Below are positions 1-8,291 of a DNA stretch of 28,311 nt, piece by piece (the stretch's first letter is position 1; the number at the start of each line of letters is the position of its first letter). The position numbers and the translations under genes were made by a program. A model generated the notes under the pieces. It searched no databases. It saw only the letters and a program-made list of their open reading frames with translations, and was not told the DNA's origin. The DNA lies in the NCBI GenBank assembly GCA_002448875.1, contig DKAS01000093.1:1-28311 (forward strand), in the 5' to 3' direction. The stretch comes from Proteobacteria bacterium UBA6920 (lineage in GTDB: Bacteria; Pseudomonadota; Gammaproteobacteria; SG8-11).

Positions 1-1621
1 ACAGGCGGTGGGCGATGACGATGGAGGTGCGTCCCCGCGCCGCCCGTTCCAGGGCCGCCTGGATCTGGGTTTCCGTATGGCTGTCCAGGGCGGAAGTGGC
101 TTCATCGAGCAGCAGCAAAGGCGCGTTGCGCAACAGGGCGCGGGCGATCACCACCCGTTGTCGTTGCCCACCCGACAGATTGGATCCGCGCGGACCGGCG
201 GCGCTGGCCAGTCCCTGGGGCAGTTCGGCGGCGAATGCCGTCACTTGCGCCAGCTCGGCGGCGCGGCTGATATCCTCTTCGGCCGCGCCCAGGCGGCCGT
301 AGGCGATGTTGTGGTGGATGCTCTCATCAAACAAGGCGGTTTCCTGACTGACCATGGCGATGTTGCCGCGCAAGGACGCCAGAGTGGCGGTACCGACTTC
401 CTGGCCACCGATGGTTATGTTGCCGCGCTGCGGCTCCTCGAATCGCGCCAGCAGATTGAATACCGTGGTTTTGCCGGCGCCGGACGGTCCGACCAGGGCC
501 GTGACCTTGCCCGCCGGCGCGGTAAAGGTCAGTCCATTGAGCACCGGTGTGTCGCCATAGGCGAAGTGCACATCGTCAAACACCACATCGCCATCGGCAT
601 GGCTCAGCGGCACGGCGCCGGGGCGATCGACGATCGCGGGTTTTTCGTCGAACAGGCTGTACAGGCGTTCCAGGCTGATGGCCGCGCCGTGCATGGAGGC
701 ACCCACCGCCGCCAGGCGGCGGATGGGGTCGAACAGCAAAGCCAGGGCGGCGAAGAAACTCATGAAATCACCCAGCGTCTTTTCCCCATCGATGATCTGC
801 TGCGCGCCGTAGATCATGACCGCGACAAAGCCCAGGCCGGAGACGATATCGATCAGCGAGGGTATCGCCGCCTTGGCCCGTTCCGAACGCAATTGCTGGC
901 GGCGGAAGGTTTCGATGCCGTTGCCGACGCGGTCGTGTTCATAGTTTTCCATGCGGTTGGCCTTGATCGCCTTGTAACCGTGGAAAATTTCATCCAGGCG
1001 GGTGGACAGATCCGCCGCCGCCACCCGCGCCTTGCGCGTGCTCTGACGCACCAGCAGTTGCAGGCGCGACATGGGCAGGGCCAGCAGGGGCAGGCCGACG
1101 AAAGCCACCAGGGTCCATTGCCAGTCGACATGGGCGGCAACAGCCACCAGGGAGATGAAACTGAAGCTGTCGCGGCCGAGAATGATCAGCGAATTGCTGG
1201 CCACCGACTGCAGCGTCTGCGAATCGCCGCGCACCCGCTCCAGCAGGGCGCCGGGGGCGTGTTTGTGAAAGAACGCGCTGTCCAGTCCCAGCAGGTGGCG
1301 GGAAAGGTCGCGTTGAATATCGGTGACCACCCGCAGGCTGACATAGGCCGTCAGCGTGCGCTGCCCGTAAGCACCGAGAGCGCGGGCGACAAAGATGGCG
1401 AAAATGGTCAGGGCGATGGGGTAGATGGAGCCGCGGTGACCGGCGATGAAGATGTCGTCGATCATGGGTTTGATGTAGTAGCTGATCAGGCCCAGCGAGC
1501 CGCCATCGATCAGCATCAGGCCGGCGGCCACCAGCAGCAGCGCGCTGCGCCGCCGCAGGTAGTCCCGCCAGGCACGGCGCAGCAAGGGCCAGATGGCGTG
1601 GTCGGCGTCGGTTTTATTCAC
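1..1621 (-). CDS. msbA: MsbA, lipid A/LPS core flippase (ABC transporter), 3' end cut by window
   Basis: Inner-membrane homodimeric ABC exporter that flips lipid A-core across the inner membrane using ATP. Reading the minus strand gives an N-terminal six-helix transmembrane domain followed by an ATPase domain. Walker A is GPSGAGKT near residue 377 (about base 490), the signature is LSGGQRQR near residue 481, Walker B is LLLLDEATSALD, and the H-loop IVIAHRL lies at the window edge. These positions match E. coli MsbA closely, so about 40 C-terminal residues are missing beyond base 1. The start is GTG at 1619-1621; a TGA two codons upstream in frame leaves little choice. The start overlaps the end of the upstream phosphatase gene by 8 bases, which suggests translational coupling. 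Other type I exporters share these motifs, but the lptFG neighbourhood favours MsbA. Confidence 0.93.
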   Translation of the reverse strand, partial: MNKTDADHAIWPLLRRAWRDYLRRRSALLLVAAGLMLIDGGSLGLISYYIKPMIDDIFIAGHRGSIYPIALTIFAIFVARALGAYGQRTLTAYVSLRVVTDIQRDLSRHLLGLDSAFFHKHAPGALLERVRGDSQTLQSVASNSLIILGRDSFSFISLVAVAAHVDWQWTLVAFVGLPLLALPMSRLQLLVRQSTRKARVAAADLSTRLDEIFHGYKAIKANRMENYEHDRVGNGIETFRRQQLRSERAKAAIPSLIDIVSGLGFVAVMIYGAQQIIDGEKTLGDFMSFFAALALLFDPIRRLAAVGASMHGAAISLERLYSLFDEKPAIVDRPGAVPLSHADGDVVFDDVHFAYGDTPVLNGLTFTAPAGKVTALVGPSGAGKTTVFNLLARFEEPQRGNITIGGQEVGTATLASLRGNIAMVSQETALFDESIHHNIAYGRLGAAEEDISRAAELAQVTAFAAELPQGLASAAGPRGSNLSGGQRQRVVIARALLRNAPLLLLDEATSALDSHTETQIQAALERAARGRTSIVIAHRL

Positions 1622-2321
1622 GATTCATCAGGCGATCCAGCGCGTTGGCCCAGCGCGTGGTCTTGAACGCTTTCTCCAGCGCCACCGGATCGTATTGCTG
1701 CTCCACCCAGCTCATGAAGTCCAGCGCTTGCCGGGCATTGGCTTGTTCGTAGGCGGCGAAGAAATAGTCCATGACACCGGTTTTGGTCTGGCGAATGTGG
1801 CCATAGTACCAGTTCAACTGGCGTTTGGCTTCGGCCACCGGCTTTCCTTCGTGCAGGATGAGGTACAGCGCGGAAACCAGCCCGGCCCGGTCAGCCCCCG
1901 ACTTGCAATGCAGCATCACCGGGTACTGCACCCGGGCAAACAGCTCTTTGGCCTCGCGGATCAGCTCCCTGCTGGGCGCTTTGCGCGAATACACCTTGAA
2001 GTCGACCATGGTGATGCCGTGGCGTTCGCACGCCTGGCGGGACAGCAGCGTGCTGCCGTAACCGTTGTCGCCGCGCAAATTGATGATCGTTTTAATACCG
2101 CGACGGGCGGCCATCGCCACACCCAGGGGCGTAGGGTGATTTCTCCGTTCCACCTGCGGCGAGACCCGAAACCGATTGGGGTAAAGATAACGAAACAGGC
2201 CGTGATCGATGACCAGCATGTCTAGACGGGCATTGAACCGGGATTTGAAACTGCGCAGGTCACTGTTCCAGGAATCGCGCCACGCACGGATGTAGGGTGC
2301 TAGAACCCCCCAATTTGACAT
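1614..2321 (-). CDS. dual-specificity/tyrosine phosphatase-like protein
   Basis: A 235-residue protein with the cysteine phosphatase signature HCKSGADR (residues 138-145, Cys139 nucleophile, Arg145 phosphate binder) after an Asn-Leu-Arg-Gly strand near residue 81. This places it in the dual-specificity/tyrosine phosphatase fold. No signal peptide is seen, so it is probably cytoplasmic. The ATG at 2319-2321 follows AGAGG with a 6-base spacer, a good ribosome site. The gene overlaps msbA by 8 bases, so a substrate linked to the envelope or LPS is possible, but that is inference from position. The first seven or so residues are encoded right at the edge of an unusual intergenic block and may not be ancestral. 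The fold is clear; the substrate is unknown. Confidence 0.85.
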   Translation of the reverse strand: MSNWGVLAPYIRAWRDSWNSDLRSFKSRFNARLDMLVIDHGLFRYLYPNRFRVSPQVERRNHPTPLGVAMAARRGIKTIINLRGDNGYGSTLLSRQACERHGITMVDFKVYSRKAPSRELIREAKELFARVQYPVMLHCKSGADRAGLVSALYLILHEGKPVAEAKRQLNWYYGHIRQTKTGVMDYFFAAYEQANARQALDFMSWVEQQYDPVALEKAFKTTRWANALDRLMNRE

Positions 2322-2662
2322 TACTGACCTCTAACCGCAAAAACAGCCGGATATTCTCTGCTAAATGACGTCGCTTAGCAAATGCCGCAATGGCTTTCGC
2401 CCCTGGATTCAGTGCTAACGGCCTGAATGCCGGGGGATTCCCCCCCCCCCCCCCGGCCGCGGGCGGGCCGGGAGGAATCCGTCGGCGGGGTCTTGTGCCC
2501 GGCGGGGGCAACTGGGGATAATTATTACTACCCAGGTCTGGTAATTTCTTATATAAATAAATATTATGCGGGAATGGGGCGTGTTTTGTCGGTGACCGAC
2601 GGGGACCACGGCGCGGCCAGGCCCCCACGAGTTGCTTTGTTAGCGCAGGGAACCAATCAGCA
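2322..2662. other. 341-base gap with unusual composition, no convincing gene
   Basis: The gap lies between two divergent genes. It combines a short moderately AT-rich part (2322-2420), a G/C homopolymer-rich hairpin (2432-2515) and a distinctly AT-rich patch (2518-2570) that could hold the promoter of the gene starting at 2663. Open frames cross it on the minus strand, but they lack start signals, recognisable domains or credible composition. No terminal inverted repeats or transposase were identified. Confidence 0.6.
2435..2480. repeat. 15-base C homopolymer inside a GC-rich inverted repeat
   Basis: A run of 15 C occupies 2440-2454. It sits between GGATTCC (2435-2441) and its exact complement GGAATCC (2474-2480). 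The C run can also pair with G-rich sequence at 2461-2472, making a very stable potential hairpin. Such a tract is prone to slippage in the cell and to miscounting in sequencing, so its length should be treated as uncertain. Confidence 0.7.
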
Positions 2663-4489
2663 ATGACAACCAGCGAAGAAAACGCAGTGCAGGGAGCCAA
2701 GGCGGCCAGTTCGACGGCCGCGGTCGCTCAGGCCGGGACCCGGGACGGGGATCCCGGGCAGTTGCGACTGGCCATCGGTGTCAGCGTCGCCGCCCAGGCG
2801 ACCGCACTGGTCCAGGCCTACGGCAGCGTTTTTGCCGAGGTGCGCAGCCATGTCATGACCCGGGGCCTGGACCCCGCAACGGTGCTGGCAGGCTGCGATG
2901 TCCTGCTGGTCGACAACTATGGCATCGGCCTGGACGACGACCATGTGTTTTATCATCTCATTGCCCAGCAACGTCTGCCCTATGTCATTTGCAACAGCAG
3001 CCAGCTGCCGGAAGATCGCGCCGAGCGCAATACCTGGCTCAATACACTGCTGCGCCAGTTGGTTCAGGCGTATCGCGCTTTTGTTTTGCTGGACGATGAA
3101 GCGGCGCGTCGCGCCCGTGATCGCCAGGAATTGATCGAATTGTTCGGCGTTAAAATGGTGGACGAATTACAGGTCGATACACACCGGCCTGCACCGTCTG
3201 CCGCCAAAATACCCGTCGCGCAGACGGCAGCGGCCGTACCGCCGCCCGTGATCGCTGCAGCGGCGGTGTCCGCTGAAGCCGAGACAGACGCCGGCAACGC
3301 AGTAGAAAGGGAGGAATTTTCCGGCCGGTCGGAGCTGGCACGCTTTTTCGACAGCCTGGAGGCCGACACCCGCCAGCCGCCGGTTGACCGCCCGTCTGCG
3401 CCGACCATCCCGGAGATGACTGCCACGGGCAGCGCGCAACCGCCGGGTTTGTCGTTGCACGATGAGGTTGACGCTGCGCCGCGGGAATCCTTGCCAGCGC
3501 GGGAGCGGGAAACAGCGGCCGCCAGCCCAGCGCCGGTGGTTCTGGAGGCCACTGCCGCGGCCGGGTCCCCGTCCGATCTGGAAGAACAGCTGACTCCCGA
3601 GGACAGAATACTGCAGGCGTTCGCTGATCTGGTTGCGCCGCCGCCCATCTTGCCTGCCGCTGACGAAGATTCGCCGCTGACGAACGTGGTTGCGGAAGCA
3701 GATGCGGAAGCGGAAGTGGCAGCGGAAGTGGAAATGGCACCGGCAGCGGAACGGGCGGACACGCCGCCGTTGCCCGGTCCACAGCACGAGTCCGTGCCTG
3801 CCGCCGCGGCATCGGTACCGCCGGCGGCACCGGCTGCCACGCCGCCAGCCGGCAGTACCCGACCCTTGACCCTGGCCGAACGTATCGCCCGGGACCGCGA
3901 ATTTTGGGCATCACGCCATCGACCAGAAGGCAGCGCGAAAGACGATGCCGCCAGTCCAGAGCTCAAGCCAACGATCTATGTGAAGCTGCCCCGACCGGCG
4001 GCGGACGCGGATACTGTGCCACCGGCTGCGCCTGCCGGCAGCGCCGGACCCGGCAGGCAGCCCGCAGCGGCGGCAGGCGGGTCGCGCAATGAGCAGCGTG
4101 CTGCCACCCCGTCGCACCAGCCAGCGGCCGCCGTCGCGCCGACGGAACGGCCAGGCCAGCGCCAGGTCGCGGAGATGTTGACCGAAATACACATCGAGAG
4201 TGAAAACAGGCGGGTCAGCGCCATTTTAGACAAGCTGCCCATGCAGCATTTTTCGGAGATTAAGACCGACAATCCGTTTGTCACGGCAGCGGAATTCAAT
4301 TTCGATTACAGTAATATGGAAGCCTATGCCCAGGAACGCAACCGCATTATGCAGGCCTTGCGCGAGGATGAGGTGGAGGACGCCAGCGGTCGGCGGCCGA
4401 CGACTGGCAAGGCGCCGCGTGGCGGCGCGGAGAAATCCTGGCTCAACAGCATTGTCCCCGGCAGCAGTTCCAAGAAAGACAAGCGCTAG
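2663..4489 (+). CDS. uncharacterised Ala/Pro-rich protein with a small N-terminal alpha/beta domain
   Basis: No family is recognised for this 608-residue protein. Residues about 33-165 look like a compact alpha/beta domain: hydrophobic strands LRLAIGVSV, CDVLLVDN and LPYVICNS alternate with helices, a pattern that recalls a receiver or Rossmann-like fold (inference). Residues about 175-490 are low-complexity Ala/Pro/Glu sequence, probably disordered. The last 110 residues become more ordered, with a segment around LDKLPMQHFSEIKTDNPF, and end in a basic tail. No signal peptide or transmembrane segment is evident, so a cytoplasmic scaffold or regulator is possible. The start at 2663 has AGGGA about 11 bases upstream, which is a little far. 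It converges on the 4518-4991 gene, leaving 28 bases between them. Confidence 0.75.
   Translation: MTTSEENAVQGAKAASSTAAVAQAGTRDGDPGQLRLAIGVSVAAQATALVQAYGSVFAEVRSHVMTRGLDPATVLAGCDVLLVDNYGIGLDDDHVFYHLIAQQRLPYVICNSSQLPEDRAERNTWLNTLLRQLVQAYRAFVLLDDEAARRARDRQELIELFGVKMVDELQVDTHRPAPSAAKIPVAQTAAAVPPPVIAAAAVSAEAETDAGNAVEREEFSGRSELARFFDSLEADTRQPPVDRPSAPTIPEMTATGSAQPPGLSLHDEVDAAPRESLPARERETAAASPAPVVLEATAAAGSPSDLEEQLTPEDRILQAFADLVAPPPILPAADEDSPLTNVVAEADAEAEVAAEVEMAPAAERADTPPLPGPQHESVPAAAASVPPAAPAATPPAGSTRPLTLAERIARDREFWASRHRPEGSAKDDAASPELKPTIYVKLPRPAADADTVPPAAPAGSAGPGRQPAAAAGGSRNEQRAATPSHQPAAAVAPTERPGQRQVAEMLTEIHIESENRRVSAILDKLPMQHFSEIKTDNPFVTAAEFNFDYSNMEAYAQERNRIMQALREDEVEDASGRRPTTGKAPRGGAEKSWLNSIVPGSSSKKDKR
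3692..3735 (+). repeat. degenerate GCGGAAG-type tandem repeat inside the coding region
   Basis: Short imperfect repeats of GCGGAAG/GCGGAAGTG encode an acidic Glu-Ala stretch in the disordered middle of the 2663-4489 protein. The unit is irregular, so this is a low-complexity coding repeat rather than a separate element. Confidence 0.5.
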
Positions 4490-4517
4490 GCAAACCTGCC
4501 CGGCCGGCGATCCGGGG

Positions 4518-4991
4518 TTATTTCGTTTCGCGCGAACGCTTGACGGCCAGATTCATCAACTCCGGCAGGCTGACCTCGACTTCGGCCTGGATGCGCCGGT
4601 GCATGTCCTTGCTGGCAACGCTGATCGCCTGGCAGACCTGGCGGGGGATGGTAGTGCGCAGCAGGGACTTCACTTCATCGAGAATTTCTTCTTTGATTTC
4701 CTGCGCTATTTGTTGCAGCAATTCCGGGCTGATGCGCACCGTGCCGGTATTGAGTATTTCGTTGATCGAGCCGGTGTCGGGCACAGGGATGGAAGCGGTG
4801 GCGTCGGCGTCGGGCATTTCCAGGAACAGGTAGCTGCGTTCACCGCTTTCACTCAGAGTCGGGACTTCGCCGTCGACGCTGTAGTGCACATCAAAATAGT
4901 CATTCATTTCGCTGCGCGAGGCCCGCGGATTGCTGGCTGGTGTGTCGGAATTGTCGCCGGCGGATGGCTGGAGTTTGCGAACCGGTTTCAT
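4518..4991 (-). CDS. uncharacterised small protein, last gene of the pepA-holC group
   Basis: A 157-residue soluble protein that I do not recognise. Residues 1-85 are polar and probably flexible, with an acidic patch. From about residue 88 (ISPELLQQIAQEIKEEILDEVK) it is predicted to be mainly helical, ending in a basic tail. A helical oligomerising or docking domain is possible. The ATG follows GGAG with a short ACCTC spacer. The gene starts 13 bases after holC, so it is very likely cotranscribed with pepA and holC, in the place where many gammaproteobacteria have valS. It has no signal peptide or membrane segment. It faces the unknown 608-residue gene tail to tail. Confidence 0.75.
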   Translation of the reverse strand: MKPVRKLQPSAGDNSDTPASNPRASRSEMNDYFDVHYSVDGEVPTLSESGERSYLFLEMPDADATASIPVPDTGSINEILNTGTVRISPELLQQIAQEIKEEILDEVKSLLRTTIPRQVCQAISVASKDMHRRIQAEVEVSLPELMNLAVKRSRETK

Positions 4992-5004
4992 GAGGTCTCC
5001 GTGG

Positions 5005-5442
5005 TTACTGGCTTAGTTTGTGGGTTTCCAGTTGATAACCTCTGTCGCGGTAGAACTGATAACGTACTCTTGCCTGCTGCTTTACGTCGGCTTCGTCATT
5101 AACGACCTCGGCCACCCGTTGGAAACGGCTGAAAAAGCCCGGTACCTGGTCGCAAAGATTGATCAGCACCTGGGTGTCGCTGTTGCCCGGTTCCTGGCCA
5201 AACCCGATATGAATAGCGGTCGCCACGTCATATTCTTTACTGCCGACGATTTCGTGGGGCAGGAAACTGCCTTGCCGCTGGGTCCATAGCAGGTGGTCGA
5301 TCTGTTCCGCCTGCGCTCGGTCCCGGGTATGAATGAAAACCCGTTTGCCCAGGGTCCAGGCTTTATCGGCAATGCGACAGGCCAGGCGTTCCCGGTTGTG
5401 GGCTTGCTGATCTTCGACAAGATAAAAATCTACCTGGGTCAT
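5005..5442 (-). CDS. holC: DNA polymerase III chi subunit
   Basis: HolC (chi) binds psi and single-strand binding protein, linking the clamp loader of DNA polymerase III to SSB-coated DNA. The 145-residue length fits the family. The N-terminus (VDFYLVED), the segment around VFIHTRDRAQAEQIDHLLWT, and the GSFLPHEIV and VLINLCDQVP stretches are typical of chi. It begins 14 bases after pepA, the common gammaproteobacterial order. No key segment appears to be missing. Confidence 0.95.
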   Translation of the reverse strand: MTQVDFYLVEDQQAHNRERLACRIADKAWTLGKRVFIHTRDRAQAEQIDHLLWTQRQGSFLPHEIVGSKEYDVATAIHIGFGQEPGNSDTQVLINLCDQVPGFFSRFQRVAEVVNDEADVKQQARVRYQFYRDRGYQLETHKLSQ

Positions 5443-5456
5443 CCCCTGTACGCCTT

Positions 5457-6947
5457 TCAGGGTTGCACTCTGGCCAGGATATATTGGGTGAGCAAGGGTA
5501 CGGGGCGACCGGTGGCGCCTTTATCTTTGCCGCGACGCCATGCGGTACCGGCGATATCCAAATGCGCCCAATGAAACTTCTTGGCATACCTGGCCAGAAA
5601 ACAGGCTGCAGTTATTGTGCCAGCCTCACGGCCACCGACGTTTGCCATGTCGGCAAAATTGCTTTTCAGCTGATCCTGGTATTCATCCCACAATGGCAGT
5701 TCCCAGGCACGGTCGCCGCTGACTTTGCCCGCGTTCAGCAGCTCATGAATCAGGGGGTTGTGGTTGCCAAGCAAACCGCTGGCATGGGAACCCAGGGCGA
5801 CCACGCAAGCGCCGGTCAGGGTGGCGATGTCGATGACTACATCCGGATCGAACTGTTCGGCATAGGTGAGGGAATCGCAGAGGATGAGGCGACCCTCGGC
5901 ATCGGTATTGAGAATCTCGATCGTCTGGCCCGACATGGAGGTGACCACGTCACCGGGTTTGTTGGCATTGCCATCGGGCAGGTTTTCGCTGCAGGGGGTG
6001 ATGCCGATGACGTTCAACGGCAGGTTCATTTCCGCGACCGCTGACAGGGTACCGAAAACGGCGGCGGCGCCGCACATGTCGTACTTCATTTCATCCATGT
6101 CACCGGCGGATTTGAGGGAGATGCCGCCGGCGTCGAAGGTCAGCCCCTTGCCCACCAGCACGATGGGCTTGGCTTTTTTTCCACCCTTATAGTTCATGGT
6201 GATCAGCTTGGGGGCTTGTCGGCTGCCCTTGGCCACCGACAGCAATGCGCCCATGCCCAGGCTTAGCATTTCCGGTTCGTCCATGACGGTGGTCGTGATC
6301 TTGGGAAATCTACTCGCGATTTCGATGGCTTGTTCGGCCAGGTAAGTGGGGGTGCAAATGTTGCCGGGCAGATTGGCCAGGTTCTTGGCCAGGGCGACGC
6401 CATTGGCAATAGCCTGGCCTTCAGTAATGGCTTTTTCGCCATCATTCAGTTCCCGGCGGCTGGGCACGCAAAACACCATCTTGCGCAGCGGGCGACGGGT
6501 GGTGTCCTTTTTGGTTTTCAGCTGATCGAAGCGATACAAGGCATCCTGGGTGGTTTCCAGCGCCTGGCGCAGGTTCCAGTGGATATCACGGCCTTTGACG
6601 TTGAGCTCCGGCAGGTAGGAAACGGCTTCCATGGACCCGGTTTCATTGAGCGTGCGGGCCGTCAGGGATATGATTCGCCGGTACTGCTCATCGGCCAGTT
6701 CCCGTTCCCGTCCGCAGCCGATTAATAGCACGCGATCAGAAAGGGTATTGGGCACGTCGTGCAGCAGCAGCCACTGGCCCAGCTTGCCCTCCAGGTCACC
6801 CCGCCGGATCAAGGCGGACAGATAGCCGCCGGAGGCTTTATCCAGATCTTCCGCCGGGCCGATCAGGCGTCGTGGCTCGAAGACGCCGACGACGACGCAA
6901 GCCGTACGCTGTTTCTCCGGGAGACCGCTCTTGATCTGGAATTCCAT
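5457..6947 (-). CDS. pepA: leucyl aminopeptidase (M17)
   Basis: Cytosolic hexameric two-metal aminopeptidase that removes N-terminal residues from peptides; E. coli PepA also binds DNA in Xer recombination and carAB control. The 496-residue length matches the family. The metal ligands are in place: Lys267 and Asp272 ([11 protein letters not shown]), Asp290 (MKYDMCGAA), and Asp349 and Glu351 in the NTDAEGRL signature, with Lys279 and Arg353 as catalytic residues. The ATG is preceded by AGGGTGA with a short spacer, a strong ribosome site. It is divergent from lptF and leads the pepA-holC-unknown group. Confidence 0.97.
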   Translation of the reverse strand: MEFQIKSGLPEKQRTACVVVGVFEPRRLIGPAEDLDKASGGYLSALIRRGDLEGKLGQWLLLHDVPNTLSDRVLLIGCGRERELADEQYRRIISLTARTLNETGSMEAVSYLPELNVKGRDIHWNLRQALETTQDALYRFDQLKTKKDTTRRPLRKMVFCVPSRRELNDGEKAITEGQAIANGVALAKNLANLPGNICTPTYLAEQAIEIASRFPKITTTVMDEPEMLSLGMGALLSVAKGSRQAPKLITMNYKGGKKAKPIVLVGKGLTFDAGGISLKSAGDMDEMKYDMCGAAAVFGTLSAVAEMNLPLNVIGITPCSENLPDGNANKPGDVVTSMSGQTIEILNTDAEGRLILCDSLTYAEQFDPDVVIDIATLTGACVVALGSHASGLLGNHNPLIHELLNAGKVSGDRAWELPLWDEYQDQLKSNFADMANVGGREAGTITAACFLARYAKKFHWAHLDIAGTAWRRGKDKGATGRPVPLLTQYILARVQP

Positions 6948-7199
6948 AGGTTCACCCTAATGTTTGGTTTGGACGTTGCAGGAAACCGGGTGGCAGGCGC
7001 GTTGTGTCCCGGCCTGCGCTGGGGTATGTTACGCAATATCGGCGGATCAGGCTATGTATTGAAGACATTGCCGCCGAGTTTACCATGATCTGTAATTCCT
7101 GCCAGCGGCATTGTCCCGGCACGGCGCCTGGTTACGGTGCCCGTGTACGCCGGCGGTGAATTCCCGAAAACGAATATTGGCCGGCAGATACAAACCACT

Positions 7200-8291
7200 T
7201 TGATAATCGCACGCTATTTGGTCAAGGAAACGGTGCAGGCGCTGCTGGCGGTGACCTCGGTGCTGCTGCTGATATTTCTCGGGCGCCATTTCGCGCGCTT
7301 TCTGGCGGATGCCGCCGCCGGGCGTATTCCCGGGGAGCTGGTATTGCAGCTGCTGACCACGCTGACCATCAGTTCCCTGGTCTTTCTGTTACCGGTTTCC
7401 TTTTACATAGCCATTCTCGTTTCCTTCGGCCGCATGTACAAGGACAGCGAGATTACGGCCATGGCCGCCGGCGGTATCGGCACCAGCAAGATTCTGCGCA
7501 TCATGCTCACCATGTCGCTGGTCTTTGGCCTGCTGGTGGCGCTGTTGTCGCTCTACATTTCCCCCTGGTCGGTGGAGCAGGGGTTGAAGATTCGCGATTT
7601 CGCCGATTCGCAGTACGATCTGTCGATGCTGGTGCAGGGCAAGTTTCAGACTTTCGGCGAAGACAGAAATGTGTTTTACGTCGAGAACCTGTCCAAGGAC
7701 AAGGACAAAATGCAGAATGTATTCGTCTTCACCGCCAAGGACGCGGCAGTGACGGTGTATTATGCCGACAGCGGCTATCAGTATATGGACGAACGAACCG
7801 GTGACCGTTTCATCGTTCTGCTCGACGGCATGCGTTACGAAGGCGTGCCTGGACAAAATGATTTCCGGGTCTACAAGTACCAGAAGAGCGCGGTGCGGGT
7901 GGAGCCCAAGGAAGTGCGGGCGCAATTCCGCAACGTCGATGCCAAGCCCAGCGATGTGCTGTGGCGTTCCGCCGATCTGAAGGATCTCGCCGAATTTCAC
8001 TGGCGCCTGGCCATGCCCATCAGCGCGGTAATCATGTCGCTGCTCGCGGTACTGTTGAGCAGGACTTCGCCGCGCCAGGGCCGCTACGGCAAGCTGCTGG
8101 CCGGCATCCTGGTGTACATCGTCTATTTCAATCTCATGGGCATAGGAAAAACCTGGATCAAGAACGGACTGATTCCGGCGCCGGTGGGCCTGTGGTGGCT
8201 GCATCTATTGCTGGGCGCTGTGGTCATTGCCATGTTTGTCCGCCAGTATGGCTGGCGCTACCTGGTGGTGAGGCAGAAACAACGCATATGA
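7200..8291 (+). CDS. lptF: LPS export permease LptF
   Basis: One of two inner-membrane permease subunits of the LptB2FG transporter that extracts LPS from the inner membrane. The protein starts MIIARYLVKET, has three N-terminal transmembrane helices, a periplasmic beta-jellyroll region (about residues 125-260) and three C-terminal helices. I chose TTG at 7200 because it gives 363 residues and the family's usual N-terminus; E. coli LptF is of similar length. GTG codons at 7137 and 7143 in the same frame are alternatives that would add about 20 atypical residues. None of the starts has a clear Shine-Dalgarno. The gene ends overlapping lptG by four bases (ATGA). Confidence 0.93.
   Translation: MIIARYLVKETVQALLAVTSVLLLIFLGRHFARFLADAAAGRIPGELVLQLLTTLTISSLVFLLPVSFYIAILVSFGRMYKDSEITAMAAGGIGTSKILRIMLTMSLVFGLLVALLSLYISPWSVEQGLKIRDFADSQYDLSMLVQGKFQTFGEDRNVFYVENLSKDKDKMQNVFVFTAKDAAVTVYYADSGYQYMDERTGDRFIVLLDGMRYEGVPGQNDFRVYKYQKSAVRVEPKEVRAQFRNVDAKPSDVLWRSADLKDLAEFHWRLAMPISAVIMSLLAVLLSRTSPRQGRYGKLLAGILVYIVYFNLMGIGKTWIKNGLIPAPVGLWWLHLLLGAVVIAMFVRQYGWRYLVVRQKQRI

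Noticed and set aside
8..1666. A 552-residue open frame on the plus strand
   Set aside because: It lies antisense to msbA, whose minus-strand translation carries every ABC exporter motif. The plus-strand product is Gln/Gly/Arg-rich with no known domain.
2260..2700. A minus-strand open frame across the odd gap
   Set aside because: It overlaps two better genes, has a proline/glycine low-complexity stretch from the C run, and has no recognisable domain. I could not identify it as a transposase remnant.
3064..3966. Long Ser/Ala-rich minus-strand frames under the 608-residue gene
   Set aside because: They mirror the Ala/Pro-rich coding strand and are a product of high GC third positions.
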